From: JASSUD01 sp031963405
GTDB lineage: Bacteria > Pseudomonadota > Gammaproteobacteria > Burkholderiales > Burkholderiaceae
DNA: 64,000 bases
Direction: 5' to 3'
Assembly (NCBI GenBank): GCA_031963405.1
Contig: JASSUJ010000001.1
Coordinates: 1,798,001 to 1,862,000, forward strand
Part shown: in pieces, positions 15,915-24,963 of the stretch
Numbering within the stretch: position 1 is the stretch's first letter
Layout: every line of letters begins with the position of its first letter
Position numbers and translations under genes: made by a program
Notes under the pieces: generated by a model
The model's database searches: none
What the model saw: the letters and a program-made list of their open reading frames with translations, nothing else
What the model was told of the DNA's origin: nothing

Positions 15915-17264
15915 TCAGACAAATAGATTCCAATTTGACCTCACTGATCTGCTAAGGAGGGAGCCCAGAGACAGAAGGCTCACATAAGCATTTTTACTTA
16001 AAGAAGATGGATTAAAGAAAATCGCCATCAACTGCTTAAAAGGAGTTTCAAGCTTTTTCTGTTTCTCCTGCTGTTCTTTAAGTACTTCATCCAATTTAAG
16101 TACATACTCCTTTTTATTTTCTATGTCGTCTAACTGCACCTGCAGGAAAGTTACAGAAAACTTTTTCTTCTCTAACTCGGATTGCTTAGATTGAGGTTTC
16201 GATTTCGCTGAGCCATGTGTTTCGTCATAGCGAGCAATTACCTCAAGATCCTTTTTCGTTGCAGCCGCCAATTGTGCATCCCGGAGCTCCGATTGAGCTT
16301 TTAGAAGCTCCGTTTCTGCAGCATAAAGCTTCGATTGCGTAGCTTTATGCGTCGATGGCGTAGTTTGAGGGTGAGATTGCGCATCTTCACGCTTCAATTG
16401 CGCTTTTTGATGTTTCGATTGCGCAGCTTCAAACTTGAATTGCGCAACTTCAAGCTTCGATTTCTCAGGTTGAGGCTTCAATTTTGCAGTTTCCAGCTGC
16501 GCTTTCGCGGTTTCCAGCTGCGATTTCGCTGCCTCATGCACTTTGTCGTAGAGAGCGCTTAGCTCAAGATGACTTATCGTTTCAGGCTCAATTTTAAGGC
16601 GTGTGGCCTCGTGCAATAAGAAACACCGTAATCTTTTTTCAGATTTTGTGCTGCTAATCTCTGATAAAAGCGTATAGGCATCTCCACTAGGTCTATCCGG
16701 ACTATACATACTGCTCTTTTCAAAAGCTTCATCTATTTGAGAGAAGATTTTTTCTATCTTCTCTCTTAGAGAAGATATGTCCGCGGATGGATGCAGAGAT
16801 TCTTGCCATTTATTCTCTGCGTAAAATTTACCTAACTCTTTATGCAGCGAATCTATAAATTTTTTTGCTTTTTTCTCAAGTTTTTCTACAATCGTTGAAG
16901 TAAGTAAAGGTTTAGGCCATGCGGCTTCAGATGATTTTAAGTTTGTTTTAAACTCATATGAGGAGTTGGCAGTAAAAAGCCTGTCATAGGTTTCCCATCG
17001 AGAAAGTAGAGCTTCATATATAGAAGGGTCAACTTCAATTCTGCTAAGACTATATTGCGGCTGAGGTAGGAATGTTATCGGCGCCTGCTCTTCTAAGGAG
17101 GAATTTCCGGCTTCACATTGCTCAGAAATACTGCCTTCCCGAGAAGATGGACAATCAAGTTCAAACTCGTCTTGAGAAAGATGCATATTCGAATCTGGAC
17201 CCGTACTCAAAAACTGACCTAAGGGCTTAGTGTTTAGCGAAGATGAAGAAATTGGCGCTGTCAT
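15915..17264 (-). CDS. Unknown coiled-coil repeat protein, possible effector
   Basis: 449 aa, not recognised. Residues 1-60 are Ser-rich and disordered. Residues 100-220 are mostly helical. Residues 243-336 consist of near-heptad repeats of the kind A-K-S-Q-L-E-T / A-Q-S-K-H-Q-K, about a dozen in a row, predicted as a long coiled coil. A second helix rich in Lys/Glu spans about 360-405, and the last 30 residues are more hydrophobic. No signal peptide. It occupies the spot beside nadK where recN would be expected. A secreted or surface scaffold role is conceivable; no function can be assigned. Confidence 0.65.
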   Translation of the reverse strand: MTAPISSSSLNTKPLGQFLSTGPDSNMHLSQDEFELDCPSSREGSISEQCEAGNSSLEEQAPITFLPQPQYSLSRIEVDPSIYEALLSRWETYDRLFTANSSYEFKTNLKSSEAAWPKPLLTSTIVEKLEKKAKKFIDSLHKELGKFYAENKWQESLHPSADISSLREKIEKIFSQIDEAFEKSSMYSPDRPSGDAYTLLSEISSTKSEKRLRCFLLHEATRLKIEPETISHLELSALYDKVHEAAKSQLETAKAQLETAKLKPQPEKSKLEVAQFKFEAAQSKHQKAQLKREDAQSHPQTTPSTHKATQSKLYAAETELLKAQSELRDAQLAAATKKDLEVIARYDETHGSAKSKPQSKQSELEKKKFSVTFLQVQLDDIENKKEYVLKLDEVLKEQQEKQKKLETPFKQLMAIFFNPSSLSKNAYVSLLSLGSLLSRSVRSNWNLFV

Positions 17265-17744
17265 TAAAAGCCTCTAATTTTAAGAGTCTGTGAAGTTTTT
17301 GCTAGATTGATGAAAACCTGACTTCTTGTTTTTCATACTCTATTGGCAAAATAGAAAATGCTCAATGACGTTATCCATTGAGCCTATTAAATATAAATTT
17401 TGCCTTCGATAATCCATTCGAATAATGTTTCTCGGGCTAAATTGACCAGATAAAAGGAGCTTAATAAGCAAGTTTTCAGTCCCTTACTCAATTACTCTTT
17501 TTCTAGGTCATACACCGTATTTCAGATACTAGCTAAATTTTCTTAAAAGCTCTACTAAGCAATCTTAAAAACTGTAAGCATCTGTAAGCCGCCAAATTTG
17601 CAACCAAGCTACAAAACTGCATTGTATGCAGGAGGAATATGGCCTTAGGAGTCATTCGAGCAGTGCGCTAATTTGCAAAAATAGCAAGGTGAGCTGAGCA
17701 GAGACGCAAATTTTAGTCAAGCGAGTGTTAGGGGCTGCCCTCAA
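17265..17744. other. 480-bp gap, no gene
   Basis: Nothing coding seen. 17728-17744 (TTAGGGGCTGCCCTCAATTA) resembles one end of the family-4 inverted-repeat element at 32887. Confidence 0.4.
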
Positions 17745-18650
17745 TTAAAAATGCCGATCTTCTGACAAAGGATAGTCTTCATTCCAGCGCAATTTTTTGC
17801 GTAGGGTCGCGTAATAGCTGTGATCGATTGGATGCAGTAAAGGTACCGTATAGTTTGAGCGGCGTACTTCAATCGTATCTTCGAGCTGCAAGGCAGTAAA
17901 AGATTGCATATCAAAGTTCACATTAACGTCGCGTCCACCGATGATTTGAATTGCAATGTTGGCATCGTCAGGCAGCACGATAGGGCGGTTTGACAAGGCG
18001 TGTGGCGCGATTGGTGCGAGCACAATACCTAATACTTGGGGATGCAAAATGGGCCCCTGCGCGGCTAATGCATAAGCGGTGGAGCCGGTTGGCGTGGCGA
18101 CAATCAGCCCGTCAGAGCGTTGGTGGTACATAAAGACGCCATTTACCGAGACACGCAATTCAGTCATGCCAGAAAAGCCACTACGGTTGACCACTACATC
18201 GTTAAAGGCCAAGGCATGGTAAATCGGTTGGTTGTCCCGCATGATGCGCGCTTCTAACAGCGTGCGCAGATCGCGCTCGCAGTGCCCGGCAAGCATCTCA
18301 GGCACGACCTGTTGCATTTCACTGATAGGAATATCGGTGATAAAGCCAAGTCGCCCGCCGTTAATCCCAATCAGTGGCGTGCCGTAGCGTGCAAGTCGCC
18401 GCCCAATGCCAAGCAGTGTGCCATCGCCGCCGAGTACAATCGCGACATCAGTGTGCTGGCCAATTTCATCGGGAGTGAGTCGCGCATAATGGGTATCTGC
18501 TTTGATCGCTTGTGCTGTGTCTGCTTCAAAGGTCACTTTAAAGCCACGTTTGACCAGACATTCAGCCAGAGCAATTAGTGCTTCGCCAATGCCACTAGCT
18601 TCTTGCCGTGCGACTAGGGCGACAGTTTTAAATGAGCTTTCTTTTTTCAT
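17745..18650 (-). CDS. nadK: NAD kinase
   Basis: Phosphorylates NAD to NADP. The GGDGT nucleotide-binding motif (VLGGDGTLLGIGRRL, about residues 72-86) is present, as are GRLGFITD and the conserved NDVVVNRSG and TPTGSTAYALAAQGPI loops. Met 18650 (MKKESSFKTVALVAR) gives the standard family start; the frame continues nine codons upstream. Divergent from hrcA, as in related genomes, with two hairpin repeats in between. Confidence 0.95.
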   Translation of the reverse strand: MKKESSFKTVALVARQEASGIGEALIALAECLVKRGFKVTFEADTAQAIKADTHYARLTPDEIGQHTDVAIVLGGDGTLLGIGRRLARYGTPLIGINGGRLGFITDIPISEMQQVVPEMLAGHCERDLRTLLEARIMRDNQPIYHALAFNDVVVNRSGFSGMTELRVSVNGVFMYHQRSDGLIVATPTGSTAYALAAQGPILHPQVLGIVLAPIAPHALSNRPIVLPDDANIAIQIIGGRDVNVNFDMQSFTALQLEDTIEVRRSNYTVPLLHPIDHSYYATLRKKLRWNEDYPLSEDRHF

Positions 18651-18686
18651 GCGCGCATTACACCATAGCTGCATCAATAAAAAAAT

Positions 18687-18789
18687 CAGGAAGCGTTGAA
18701 TCGACCGGGGGCGGCGTCATTTCTCCTTGCCGTACTAACGTACTGTCTGCGTCGGCATTCCTTGCCCCCGGCCGATTCAACGCTTCCTG
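18687..18789. repeat. Family-1 hairpin repeat upstream of nadK/hrcA
   Basis: 103 bp with inverted ends CAGGAAGCGTTGAATCG / CGATTCAACGCTTCCTG and the core CTCCTTGCCGTACTAACGTA, then CTGTCTGCGTCGGCATTCC. One of the best preserved copies. Confidence 0.8.
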
Positions 18790-18892
18790 AACAGTGCTGG
18801 GGCAGTCGGGGGCGGCGTCATTTCTCCTCGTCGTACTAACGTACTGGCAGCAAAGGCATTCCTTGCCTCGGCTGATTCAATGCTTTCTGGGC
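18790..18892. repeat. Second family-1 repeat, variant core
   Basis: Tandem to the previous copy. The core reads GTACTGGCAGCAAAGGCATT instead of GTACTGTCTGCGTCGGCATT, a subtype also seen near 38480, 51350 and 63640. Confidence 0.65.
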
Positions 18893-19098
18893 AGTGGTGA
18901 ATAAATCGGAGATAAGGCCTGCCTTTGTCATATTAGTGCCTTGTTTGCGTTAGCATTTTCTGTTTTCGGCATTTCCTCAATGGAAGGAAGGCTTTTGCGT
19001 AGGACAAGGCGTTAACAAGGCGGTAAACTTGCCGCAGCTTGGTTAGATGTTGGTTTTTAAACAGGTCCAACCCATTTTTTGCGCTCATTTATTTTTTT
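18893..19098. other. Leader of hrcA
   Basis: No gene seen. No CIRCE element (TTAGCACTC-N9-GAGTGCTAA) was found here or before grpE, dnaK or dnaJ. Confidence 0.4.
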
Positions 19099-20118
19099 AT
19101 GTTAGATCCTCGTGCCCGAACGCTACTTAAGATGTTGATCGAGAGATATATCTCTGATGGTCAACCAGTTAGCTCGCGCGCACTTTCAAAGTATTCGGGG
19201 CTTGAGTTAAGCCCTGCGACTATTCGCAATGCGATGTCCGATCTCGAAGAGTTGGGTTTTATTGCCAGTCCGCATACATCAGCGGGGCGTGTGCCGACGC
19301 CACGTGCCTATCGATTATTTGTCGATACCATGCTAAGCGCGCAGCCATTGACTGATGATGAGCAAGTTAAGCGTAAAGTGCAAAGTCGGCTGAGCCCAGA
19401 TGCGCCGACTAAATTGGCCGCTGCGGCGGCAAGCGTGCTATCCAATCTATCGCAGTTTGCGGGCGTGGTATTGACGCCGCGCCATAGTCATGTATTTAGG
19501 CAGATTGAATTTTTACGACTTTCTGAAAGACGAATTTTGCTAATTATTGTGACCCCTGAAGGTGATGTGCAAAACCGGATTATGGCGACTCAGAAGGAAT
19601 ATTCAGCTTCACAGCTCACCGAGGCGTCTAATTATATTAATGCCAATTATGCGGGACTAAGCTTTAACCAGGTGCGCGAGCGGCTACGTAAAGAGATTGA
19701 TGCCTTGCGTGACGATATGACCCAGCTGATGCAAGCAGCCGTCACCGCCAGCACCACAGAAATTGACCCAAGCGAGACGGTATTGATTGCTGGAGAACGC
19801 AATTTGCTGGAAGTGGCTGATCTTTCATCGGATATGGCTCGGCTGCGCAAACTCTTTGATGTTTTTGAGCAAAGAACCGGCTTGCTGCAATTACTAGATG
19901 TATCAAGCCATGCACCTGGTGTACAAATCTTTATTGGTGGCGAATCAGACCTGGTGCCGATTGAAGAGATGAGTATTATCACGGCTCCCTATCAGGTAAA
20001 TAGTAAGGTGGTTGGGACGCTAGGTGTGATTGGCCCGACACGCATGGCATATCAGCGCATGATTTCGATTGTGGATATTACCGCCAAGATGCTCTCCCAC
20101 GCCCTCAACCAACATTAG
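19099..20118 (+). CDS. hrcA: Heat-inducible transcription repressor HrcA
   Basis: Repressor that binds CIRCE operators of chaperone genes. N-terminal winged helix with RALSKYSGLELSPATIRNAMSDLEELGFI and TSAGRVPTPRAYRLFVD, then the GAF-like and dimerisation domains. ATG 19099 gives 339 aa, the usual size. The stop TAG at 20116-20118 is formed from the TA target plus the first base of the following hairpin repeat, so the insertion has redefined the gene end. Its operators are probably outside the window (groE). Confidence 0.95.
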   Translation: MLDPRARTLLKMLIERYISDGQPVSSRALSKYSGLELSPATIRNAMSDLEELGFIASPHTSAGRVPTPRAYRLFVDTMLSAQPLTDDEQVKRKVQSRLSPDAPTKLAAAAASVLSNLSQFAGVVLTPRHSHVFRQIEFLRLSERRILLIIVTPEGDVQNRIMATQKEYSASQLTEASNYINANYAGLSFNQVRERLRKEIDALRDDMTQLMQAAVTASTTEIDPSETVLIAGERNLLEVADLSSDMARLRKLFDVFEQRTGLLQLLDVSSHAPGVQIFIGGESDLVPIEEMSIITAPYQVNSKVVGTLGVIGPTRMAYQRMISIVDITAKMLSHALNQH

Positions 20119-20215
20119 GAAGCTCTGGATAAACCGATGGCGGCGTCATGTCGGCTTGCCGTACTAACGACTGTCTGCGCCGACATTCCTTGCCCTCGGC
20201 TTATCCAGAGCTTCC
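20118..20215. repeat. Family-1 hairpin repeat between hrcA and hemH
   Basis: 98 bp, arms GGAAGCTCTGGATAAACC / GGCTTATCCAGAGCTTCC. TA (20116-20117) precedes it and belongs to the hrcA stop codon. Confidence 0.75.
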
Positions 20216-20294
20216 TCGATTAACGTTAAGGTATTTCTCTAGAGTGTGCGAATCATTGAGAAATGTTTTAATCAATCCTAATGAGTGCCATCTT

Positions 20295-21344
20295 TTGACT
20301 TCTCCTTCATCTTCAAAGCAAGTACGCACGGCTGTGCTGCTCTTGAATCTTGGCACGCCGCAGGCGCCAACGCCGCGTGCAGTGCGTCGCTATTTGGCTG
20401 AGTTTTTGTCTGATCGACGGGTGATTGAAATTCCTCAGTTGATTTGGCAGATTATTTTACGTTTGCTGATTTTGCCATTTAGAGCGCGTCAATCAGCTGC
20501 TAAATATGCGTCAGTATGGCTTGCTGAAGGCTCGCCGTTGCTGGTGTATACCCAAGCGCAGACGGAAGCATTGAAAAAACGGCTCAAGGTAACTGACCCT
20601 CAGTTACTTGTTGAATTTGCGATGCGCTATGATGCACCTGCTATCTCCACGGTATTAGCTAAGCTAAAAGCGGCGGGGGCTGAACGTATTTTGTTCGTAC
20701 CACTGTATCCGCAATACTCGGCAACGACTACGGCCAGTGCTTTCGATGCGGTATTTGCTGCGCTGCAAAAAATGCGCGAGCAACCAGCCATCCGCACGAT
20801 TAAAGACTACGCTGATTTTCCTCCTTACATTGCCGCGCTTAGCGCGCAAGTGCAAAGCTATTGGGCTGCTCATGGGCGGCCTGATTTTGCAAGCGGTGAG
20901 CGCCTTTTACTCAGTTTTCATGGATTGCCACAACGGATGGTGGAGCTTGGTGACCCGTACCAAGCGCAGTGTCAGCTCACTGCTAATCTGCTGGCGCAAG
21001 CGCTGGGACTGACTGAAGACGAATGCCAGCTGACCTTCCAATCCCGCTTTGGGCCAGCACGATGGCTCACTCCTTACACAGAGCCCACCTTGAAAGCGCT
21101 TGGCGCAGCAGGGGTGCGGCGCGTTGATGTGTTTTGCCCAGGATTTACAGCTGACTGTTTAGAAACACTGGAAGAGATGGGTATGCAGGCGCGCGAGACT
21201 TTCTTGCATGCGGGCGGCAGTGAATATCATTTGATCCCTTGCGTAAATACGGCCCCAGCGTTTATTGACTGCTTGGTGGAACTAATTATGCTGAACTTAG
21301 TAGGATGGGGCGCTGTGCCTCTGAATACTCAGTCTTTACAGTAA
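20295..21344 (+). CDS. hemH: Ferrochelatase
   Basis: Inserts ferrous iron into protoporphyrin IX, the last step of heme synthesis. Family motifs: LLLNLGTPQAPTPRAVRRYLAEFLSDRRVIEIP, LFVPLYPQYS, LLSFHGLPQR (active-site His) and FTADCLETLEEM (catalytic Glu region). The start is uncertain: the frame is open from 20148 through the hairpin repeat, but homologous sequence begins near residue T-A-V-L-L-L-N. I chose TTG 20295, giving 349 aa. A TTG at 20256 is an alternative. No ATG in frame lies in the right place. Confidence 0.92.
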   Translation: MTSPSSSKQVRTAVLLLNLGTPQAPTPRAVRRYLAEFLSDRRVIEIPQLIWQIILRLLILPFRARQSAAKYASVWLAEGSPLLVYTQAQTEALKKRLKVTDPQLLVEFAMRYDAPAISTVLAKLKAAGAERILFVPLYPQYSATTTASAFDAVFAALQKMREQPAIRTIKDYADFPPYIAALSAQVQSYWAAHGRPDFASGERLLLSFHGLPQRMVELGDPYQAQCQLTANLLAQALGLTEDECQLTFQSRFGPARWLTPYTEPTLKALGAAGVRRVDVFCPGFTADCLETLEEMGMQARETFLHAGGSEYHLIPCVNTAPAFIDCLVELIMLNLVGWGAVPLNTQSLQ

Positions 21345-21937
21345 GTTACAGGCAGCATCGAAGGCTTAGTAGTTTGCTGCGTCATAAGAAGGGGCGTGTA
21401 CCGCAGCGGCTTGTAGCTTCGTTTGCCATTTAATTTTTAGATAAATGCCTTGAATTTTTTGCGCTCATCCCCATCTCCTACCCAGTGAAGAATTATGTGG
21501 CGTGAGGAGCGCACACGATTTACTTAGTTTTCTCGAAGATGATTTCAAGTTTGGCTAAAAGCAGCAAGCTTGCTCTGAGAAAAATGCTGAATAAATAGCG
21601 TCTAAGGAGTGTTGGTGCAGCCAATAAAAATGCGCCAAAGAAAGATGCTGCTGCTCCTGGCTTATTCAGTACTCCGTGAAATAAGGTCGTGTCACAGGCT
21701 GAGGTAGAGGTAAGGGAAGAGAATTTCTGTTATCTTCCTGCCCCGCATCACGCTTTTAGCGGTTGTTAAGGCAGACCTTCCTTAAGCTAGCTTTTTAGGG
21801 CAGCGCCTCATCCACCTAAAATCTGACGAAGGTCTGCATAACCCAGTGGGCAAGGAGGGCATGACGCCGCTCGCCGGGATATGCGACCTTCCCTGAATAT
21901 TGTTTTTTTTGGTTTATTGATTGGCGGATTATTAATT
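21345..21937. other. Long leader of grpE with repeat remnants
   Basis: No gene seen. In related genomes an S4-domain hslR-type gene often lies here; I see no intact version. It contains the sigma32 promoter (21449-21476) and a truncated family-1 repeat at 21825-21893 (arms GAAGGTCTGCATAACCC and GGGATATGCGACCTTCC). The half arm GGCAGACCTTCCTTAAGC near 21770 is another fragment. Confidence 0.5.
21449..21476 (+). promoter_or_regulatory. Sigma32 (RpoH)-type heat-shock promoter
   Basis: CTTGAAT, 13-bp spacer, CCCCATCT, against the consensus CTTGAAA-N11-16-CCCCATNT. It lies about 460 bp before the grpE start, with repeat remnants in the leader. It is the only convincing heat-shock promoter near grpE-dnaK-dnaJ. 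Confidence 0.7.
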
Positions 21938-22519
21938 ATGGAAGAAAAGCGAGTACATCAAGCTGCGCCAGAAGATACTGGGCCGCATGCTAACTCAACT
22001 CAAACTCAACCAACGGCACCTGAGCCGCAGAGTGATGCTGAGGCTGAGCAAGAGATGCAAGCTAACGTTGAAACTGCATTGACTCAGGCGCAGGCACATA
22101 TTGCTGAACTGAAAGAAGATTTTTTGCGAGCTAAGGCGGAAACAGAAAATTTACGCCGTCGCACGCAAGAAGATCTTGCAAAGGCGCATAAATTTGCCAT
22201 CGAGCGTTTTGCTGAATACCTTTTGCCGGTTGTCGATAGCTTGGAAGCAGCACTTGGCTGCGAGTCGGATGATGTGGCAAAAGTGCGTGACGGCGTTGAG
22301 CTGACCTTGCGTCAACTCAATAGTGCGTTTGATAAAGGGCGTGTGATAGTGATTAGCCCGGAAGTTGGCGAGAAGTTTGATCCACACCGACATCAGGCGA
22401 TTGCGACGATACCTGCTGAACAAGCACCGAACACCGTTGTGACTGTATTACAAAAAGGTTATTTAATTGCTGATCGTGTCTTGCGTCCCGCTTTGGTCAC
22501 GGTTTGCCAAGCGAAGTGA
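21938..22519 (+). CDS. grpE: Nucleotide exchange factor GrpE
   Basis: Releases ADP from DnaK. Acidic, Gln-rich N-terminus, long coiled coil (AHIAELKEDFLRAKAETENLRRRTQED), then the beta domain with DPHRHQAIATIP and NTVVTVLQKGYLIADRVLRPALVTV. ATG 21938 is chosen because upstream codons derive from the repeat element. 193 aa. Under the sigma32-type promoter at 21449 and followed by dnaK across a hairpin repeat. Confidence 0.95.
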   Translation: MEEKRVHQAAPEDTGPHANSTQTQPTAPEPQSDAEAEQEMQANVETALTQAQAHIAELKEDFLRAKAETENLRRRTQEDLAKAHKFAIERFAEYLLPVVDSLEAALGCESDDVAKVRDGVELTLRQLNSAFDKGRVIVISPEVGEKFDPHRHQAIATIPAEQAPNTVVTVLQKGYLIADRVLRPALVTVCQAK

Positions 22520-22563
22520 ACGCAGTTAGGTAGATGCGCAGTAAATTTTTGGGACAAAGTTTA

Positions 22564-22663
22564 AGGAAGGTCTGCGTAACCCGAGGGCAAGGATTGCCGA
22601 CGCAGACAGTACATTAGTACGGCAGGAGGCATGACGCCGCCATCGGCTTATGCAGACCTTCCT
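22564..22663. repeat. Family-1 hairpin repeat between grpE and dnaK
   Basis: 100 bp with TA on both sides (22562-22563, 22664-22665), arms AGGAAGGTCTGCGTAACCC / GGCTTATGCAGACCTTCCT. It ends about 35 bp before dnaK, so it sits in the dnaK leader RNA. Confidence 0.8.
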
Positions 22664-22698
22664 TATGTTCCGCGACGATTAAGCTAGGAGATTATGAA

Positions 22699-24660
22699 AT
22701 GGGCAAAAAAATTATTGGTATTGATTTGGGTACCACCAATTCTTGTGTAGCAGTGATATTAGAAGGCAATCAAATACGGGTGATAGAAAACGAAGAAGGT
22801 GGACGTACTACGCCCTCTATCGTCGCTTATACCGAAGATGGCCAAACCCTGGTTGGGGTAGCCGCGAAACGGCAAGCAGTAACCAACCCGGAAAATACCG
22901 TGTTTGCGGTTAAAAGGTTAATTGGCCGCCGTTTTGAAGAAGAAGCAGTGCAAAAAGACATCAAATTGATGCCTTATAAGATTGTTAAAGCAGAAAACGG
23001 CGATGCTTGGGTTGAAGCGCGCGGACAGAAACTGGCAGCGCAGCAAATTTCGGCTGAAGTCTTGATCAAAATGAAAAAGACCGCCGAAAACTATCTCGGT
23101 GAGCCGGTTACTGAAGCAGTGATCACAGTGCCTGCTTATTTCAATGATAGCCAACGCCAAGCCACCAAAGATGCGGGTCGTATTGCTGGGCTTGAAGTTA
23201 AACGCATTATCAATGAGCCTACTGCAGCGGCGCTTGCTTTTGGCCTTGATAAGATGGAAAAGGGCGACCGTAAGATCGCTGTTTATGACTTGGGCGGCGG
23301 TACTTTTGACGTGTCGATTATTGAAATCGCGGATGTGGATGGCGAAAAGCAGTTCGAAGTGCTGTCAACCAATGGCGATACTTTCCTAGGTGGGGAAGAT
23401 TTCGACCAACGTATTATCGATTACATCATTGCTGAATTTAAGAAAGAGCAGGGCGTTGATCTGTCTAAAGATATGCTCGCTTTGCAAAGACTGAAAGAAG
23501 CTGCTGAAAAAGCCAAAATTGAGCTATCCAGCTCGCAGCAAACCGACGTTAATTTGCCTTACATCACAGCTGATGCGAGTGGGCCTAAGCATTTAAATCT
23601 CAAAATCACGCGCGCTAAGCTAGAAGCGCTGGTAGAAGATTTAATTGAGCGCACGATTGAGCCATGCCGTGTTGCCATTAAGGATGCGAACGTCAAGGTT
23701 GGCGAAATCGATGATGTGATTTTGGTTGGCGGTATGTCACGCATGCCAAAAGTACAAGAAAAAGTTAAAGAGTACTTTGGTCGTGAGCCACGCCGTGATG
23801 TGAATCCGGATGAAGCAGTGGCAGTAGGGGCTGCGATTCAAGGGCAAGTCTTGTCGGGTGACCGTAAAGATGTGTTGCTGCTTGATGTGACCCCACTTTC
23901 ACTGGGTATTGAAACGCTTGGCGGTGTGATGACCAAGATGATCAATAAGAACACCACGATTCCAACCAAGCATGCGCAAGTGTTCTCAACGGCGGACGAC
24001 AACCAATCAGCCGTGACGATTAAAGTGTTCCAGGGCGAGCGCGAAATGGCCATCGGCAATAAGCTATTGGGCGATTTTAATCTTGAAGGAATTCCTCCAT
24101 CGCAGCGTGGCACGCCTCAGATTGAAGTGGGCTTTGATATTGACGCAGATGGTATTTTGCATGTGTCAGCCAAAGATAAAGCCACGGGCAAAGAGAACAA
24201 AATCACGATTAAAGCGAGCTCTGGACTGTCTGAAGCTGAAGTTGAGCAAATGCTCAAGGATGCAGAGGCCAATGCTGAGGAAGATCGCAAATTGCGCGAA
24301 TTTACTGAATCGCGTAATCGCGGCGATGCGCTGTTGCATAGCACTAAAAAATCGTTAACCGAATATGGCGATAAGCTTGAGGCGGACGAAAAAGCGAAGA
24401 TTGAAGACGCGCTGAAAGAGCTTGAAGAAGCGCTGAAAGGCTCTGATAAAGCTGTTCTCGATGAGAAGATTGAAACGCTGACGCAGGCTTCACAAAAGCT
24501 TGGCGAAAAAATGTATGAGCAGATGCAAGCTCAAGCAGGCCAATCAGCAGACGGCGCTCAGGCTAATCCAGGTGCCGCCGCAGGTGAAGCTGCTGCTGGT
24601 GCTAAGCAAGCCCAAGATGATGTAGTCGATGCAGACTTCAAAGAAGTGAAAAAAGACTAA
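22699..24660 (+). CDS. dnaK: Chaperone DnaK (Hsp70)
   Basis: ATP-dependent chaperone, 653 aa. ATPase signature GIDLGTTNSCVAV near the start, IYDLGGGTFDVSI-type motif (YDLGGGTFDVSIIEI), VILVGGMSRMPKVQ, the substrate-binding domain from about residue 395, and the C-terminal DVVDADFKEVKKD tail. AGGAG lies in the preceding bases (taggagattatgaaatg). Partners grpE and dnaJ flank it. Confidence 0.98.
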   Translation: MGKKIIGIDLGTTNSCVAVILEGNQIRVIENEEGGRTTPSIVAYTEDGQTLVGVAAKRQAVTNPENTVFAVKRLIGRRFEEEAVQKDIKLMPYKIVKAENGDAWVEARGQKLAAQQISAEVLIKMKKTAENYLGEPVTEAVITVPAYFNDSQRQATKDAGRIAGLEVKRIINEPTAAALAFGLDKMEKGDRKIAVYDLGGGTFDVSIIEIADVDGEKQFEVLSTNGDTFLGGEDFDQRIIDYIIAEFKKEQGVDLSKDMLALQRLKEAAEKAKIELSSSQQTDVNLPYITADASGPKHLNLKITRAKLEALVEDLIERTIEPCRVAIKDANVKVGEIDDVILVGGMSRMPKVQEKVKEYFGREPRRDVNPDEAVAVGAAIQGQVLSGDRKDVLLLDVTPLSLGIETLGGVMTKMINKNTTIPTKHAQVFSTADDNQSAVTIKVFQGEREMAIGNKLLGDFNLEGIPPSQRGTPQIEVGFDIDADGILHVSAKDKATGKENKITIKASSGLSEAEVEQMLKDAEANAEEDRKLREFTESRNRGDALLHSTKKSLTEYGDKLEADEKAKIEDALKELEEALKGSDKAVLDEKIETLTQASQKLGEKMYEQMQAQAGQSADGAQANPGAAAGEAAAGAKQAQDDVVDADFKEVKKD

Positions 24661-24963
24661 GAAATGATCTGCTAGCTCGCGAAGCAAACAGAGTAGAAAG
24701 CAGGTGAGCAAAGATAGAATTAGTATTGATTGAGTGCATCGCAAGTTTATTAGCCTGCACTTTAATTGACTAAATCTTGTGCTTTGCGCACCTGACTTTC
24801 TGCTTTTCTGCTTCTGGGGCTCGCGAATAATTTCTAAGAAAAATCAAAATAGCACGGGTTTTTGGCCGTGCTAATGGTGAAATTTAATGGTTTGCATGGT
24901 TTGCATGACTTGCCTAACGCAAGCCATTTTGCGCGAGGCGCATACAGGAAGTACTGAACTGAT
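24661..24963. other. dnaK-dnaJ intergenic with hairpins
   Basis: No gene. A long imperfect inverted repeat pairs about 24674-24712 with 24778-24830 (CTCGCGAAGC... against ...GGGGCTCGCGAA). A compact stem TAGCACGG (24850-24857) / CCGTGCTA (24866-24873) has no T-run. These may attenuate or process the dnaK-dnaJ message. Confidence 0.5.

Noticed and set aside
18893..22698. CIRCE operator before hrcA, grpE or dnaK
   Set aside because: Looked for TTAGCACTC-N9-GAGTGCTAA and saw no convincing match.
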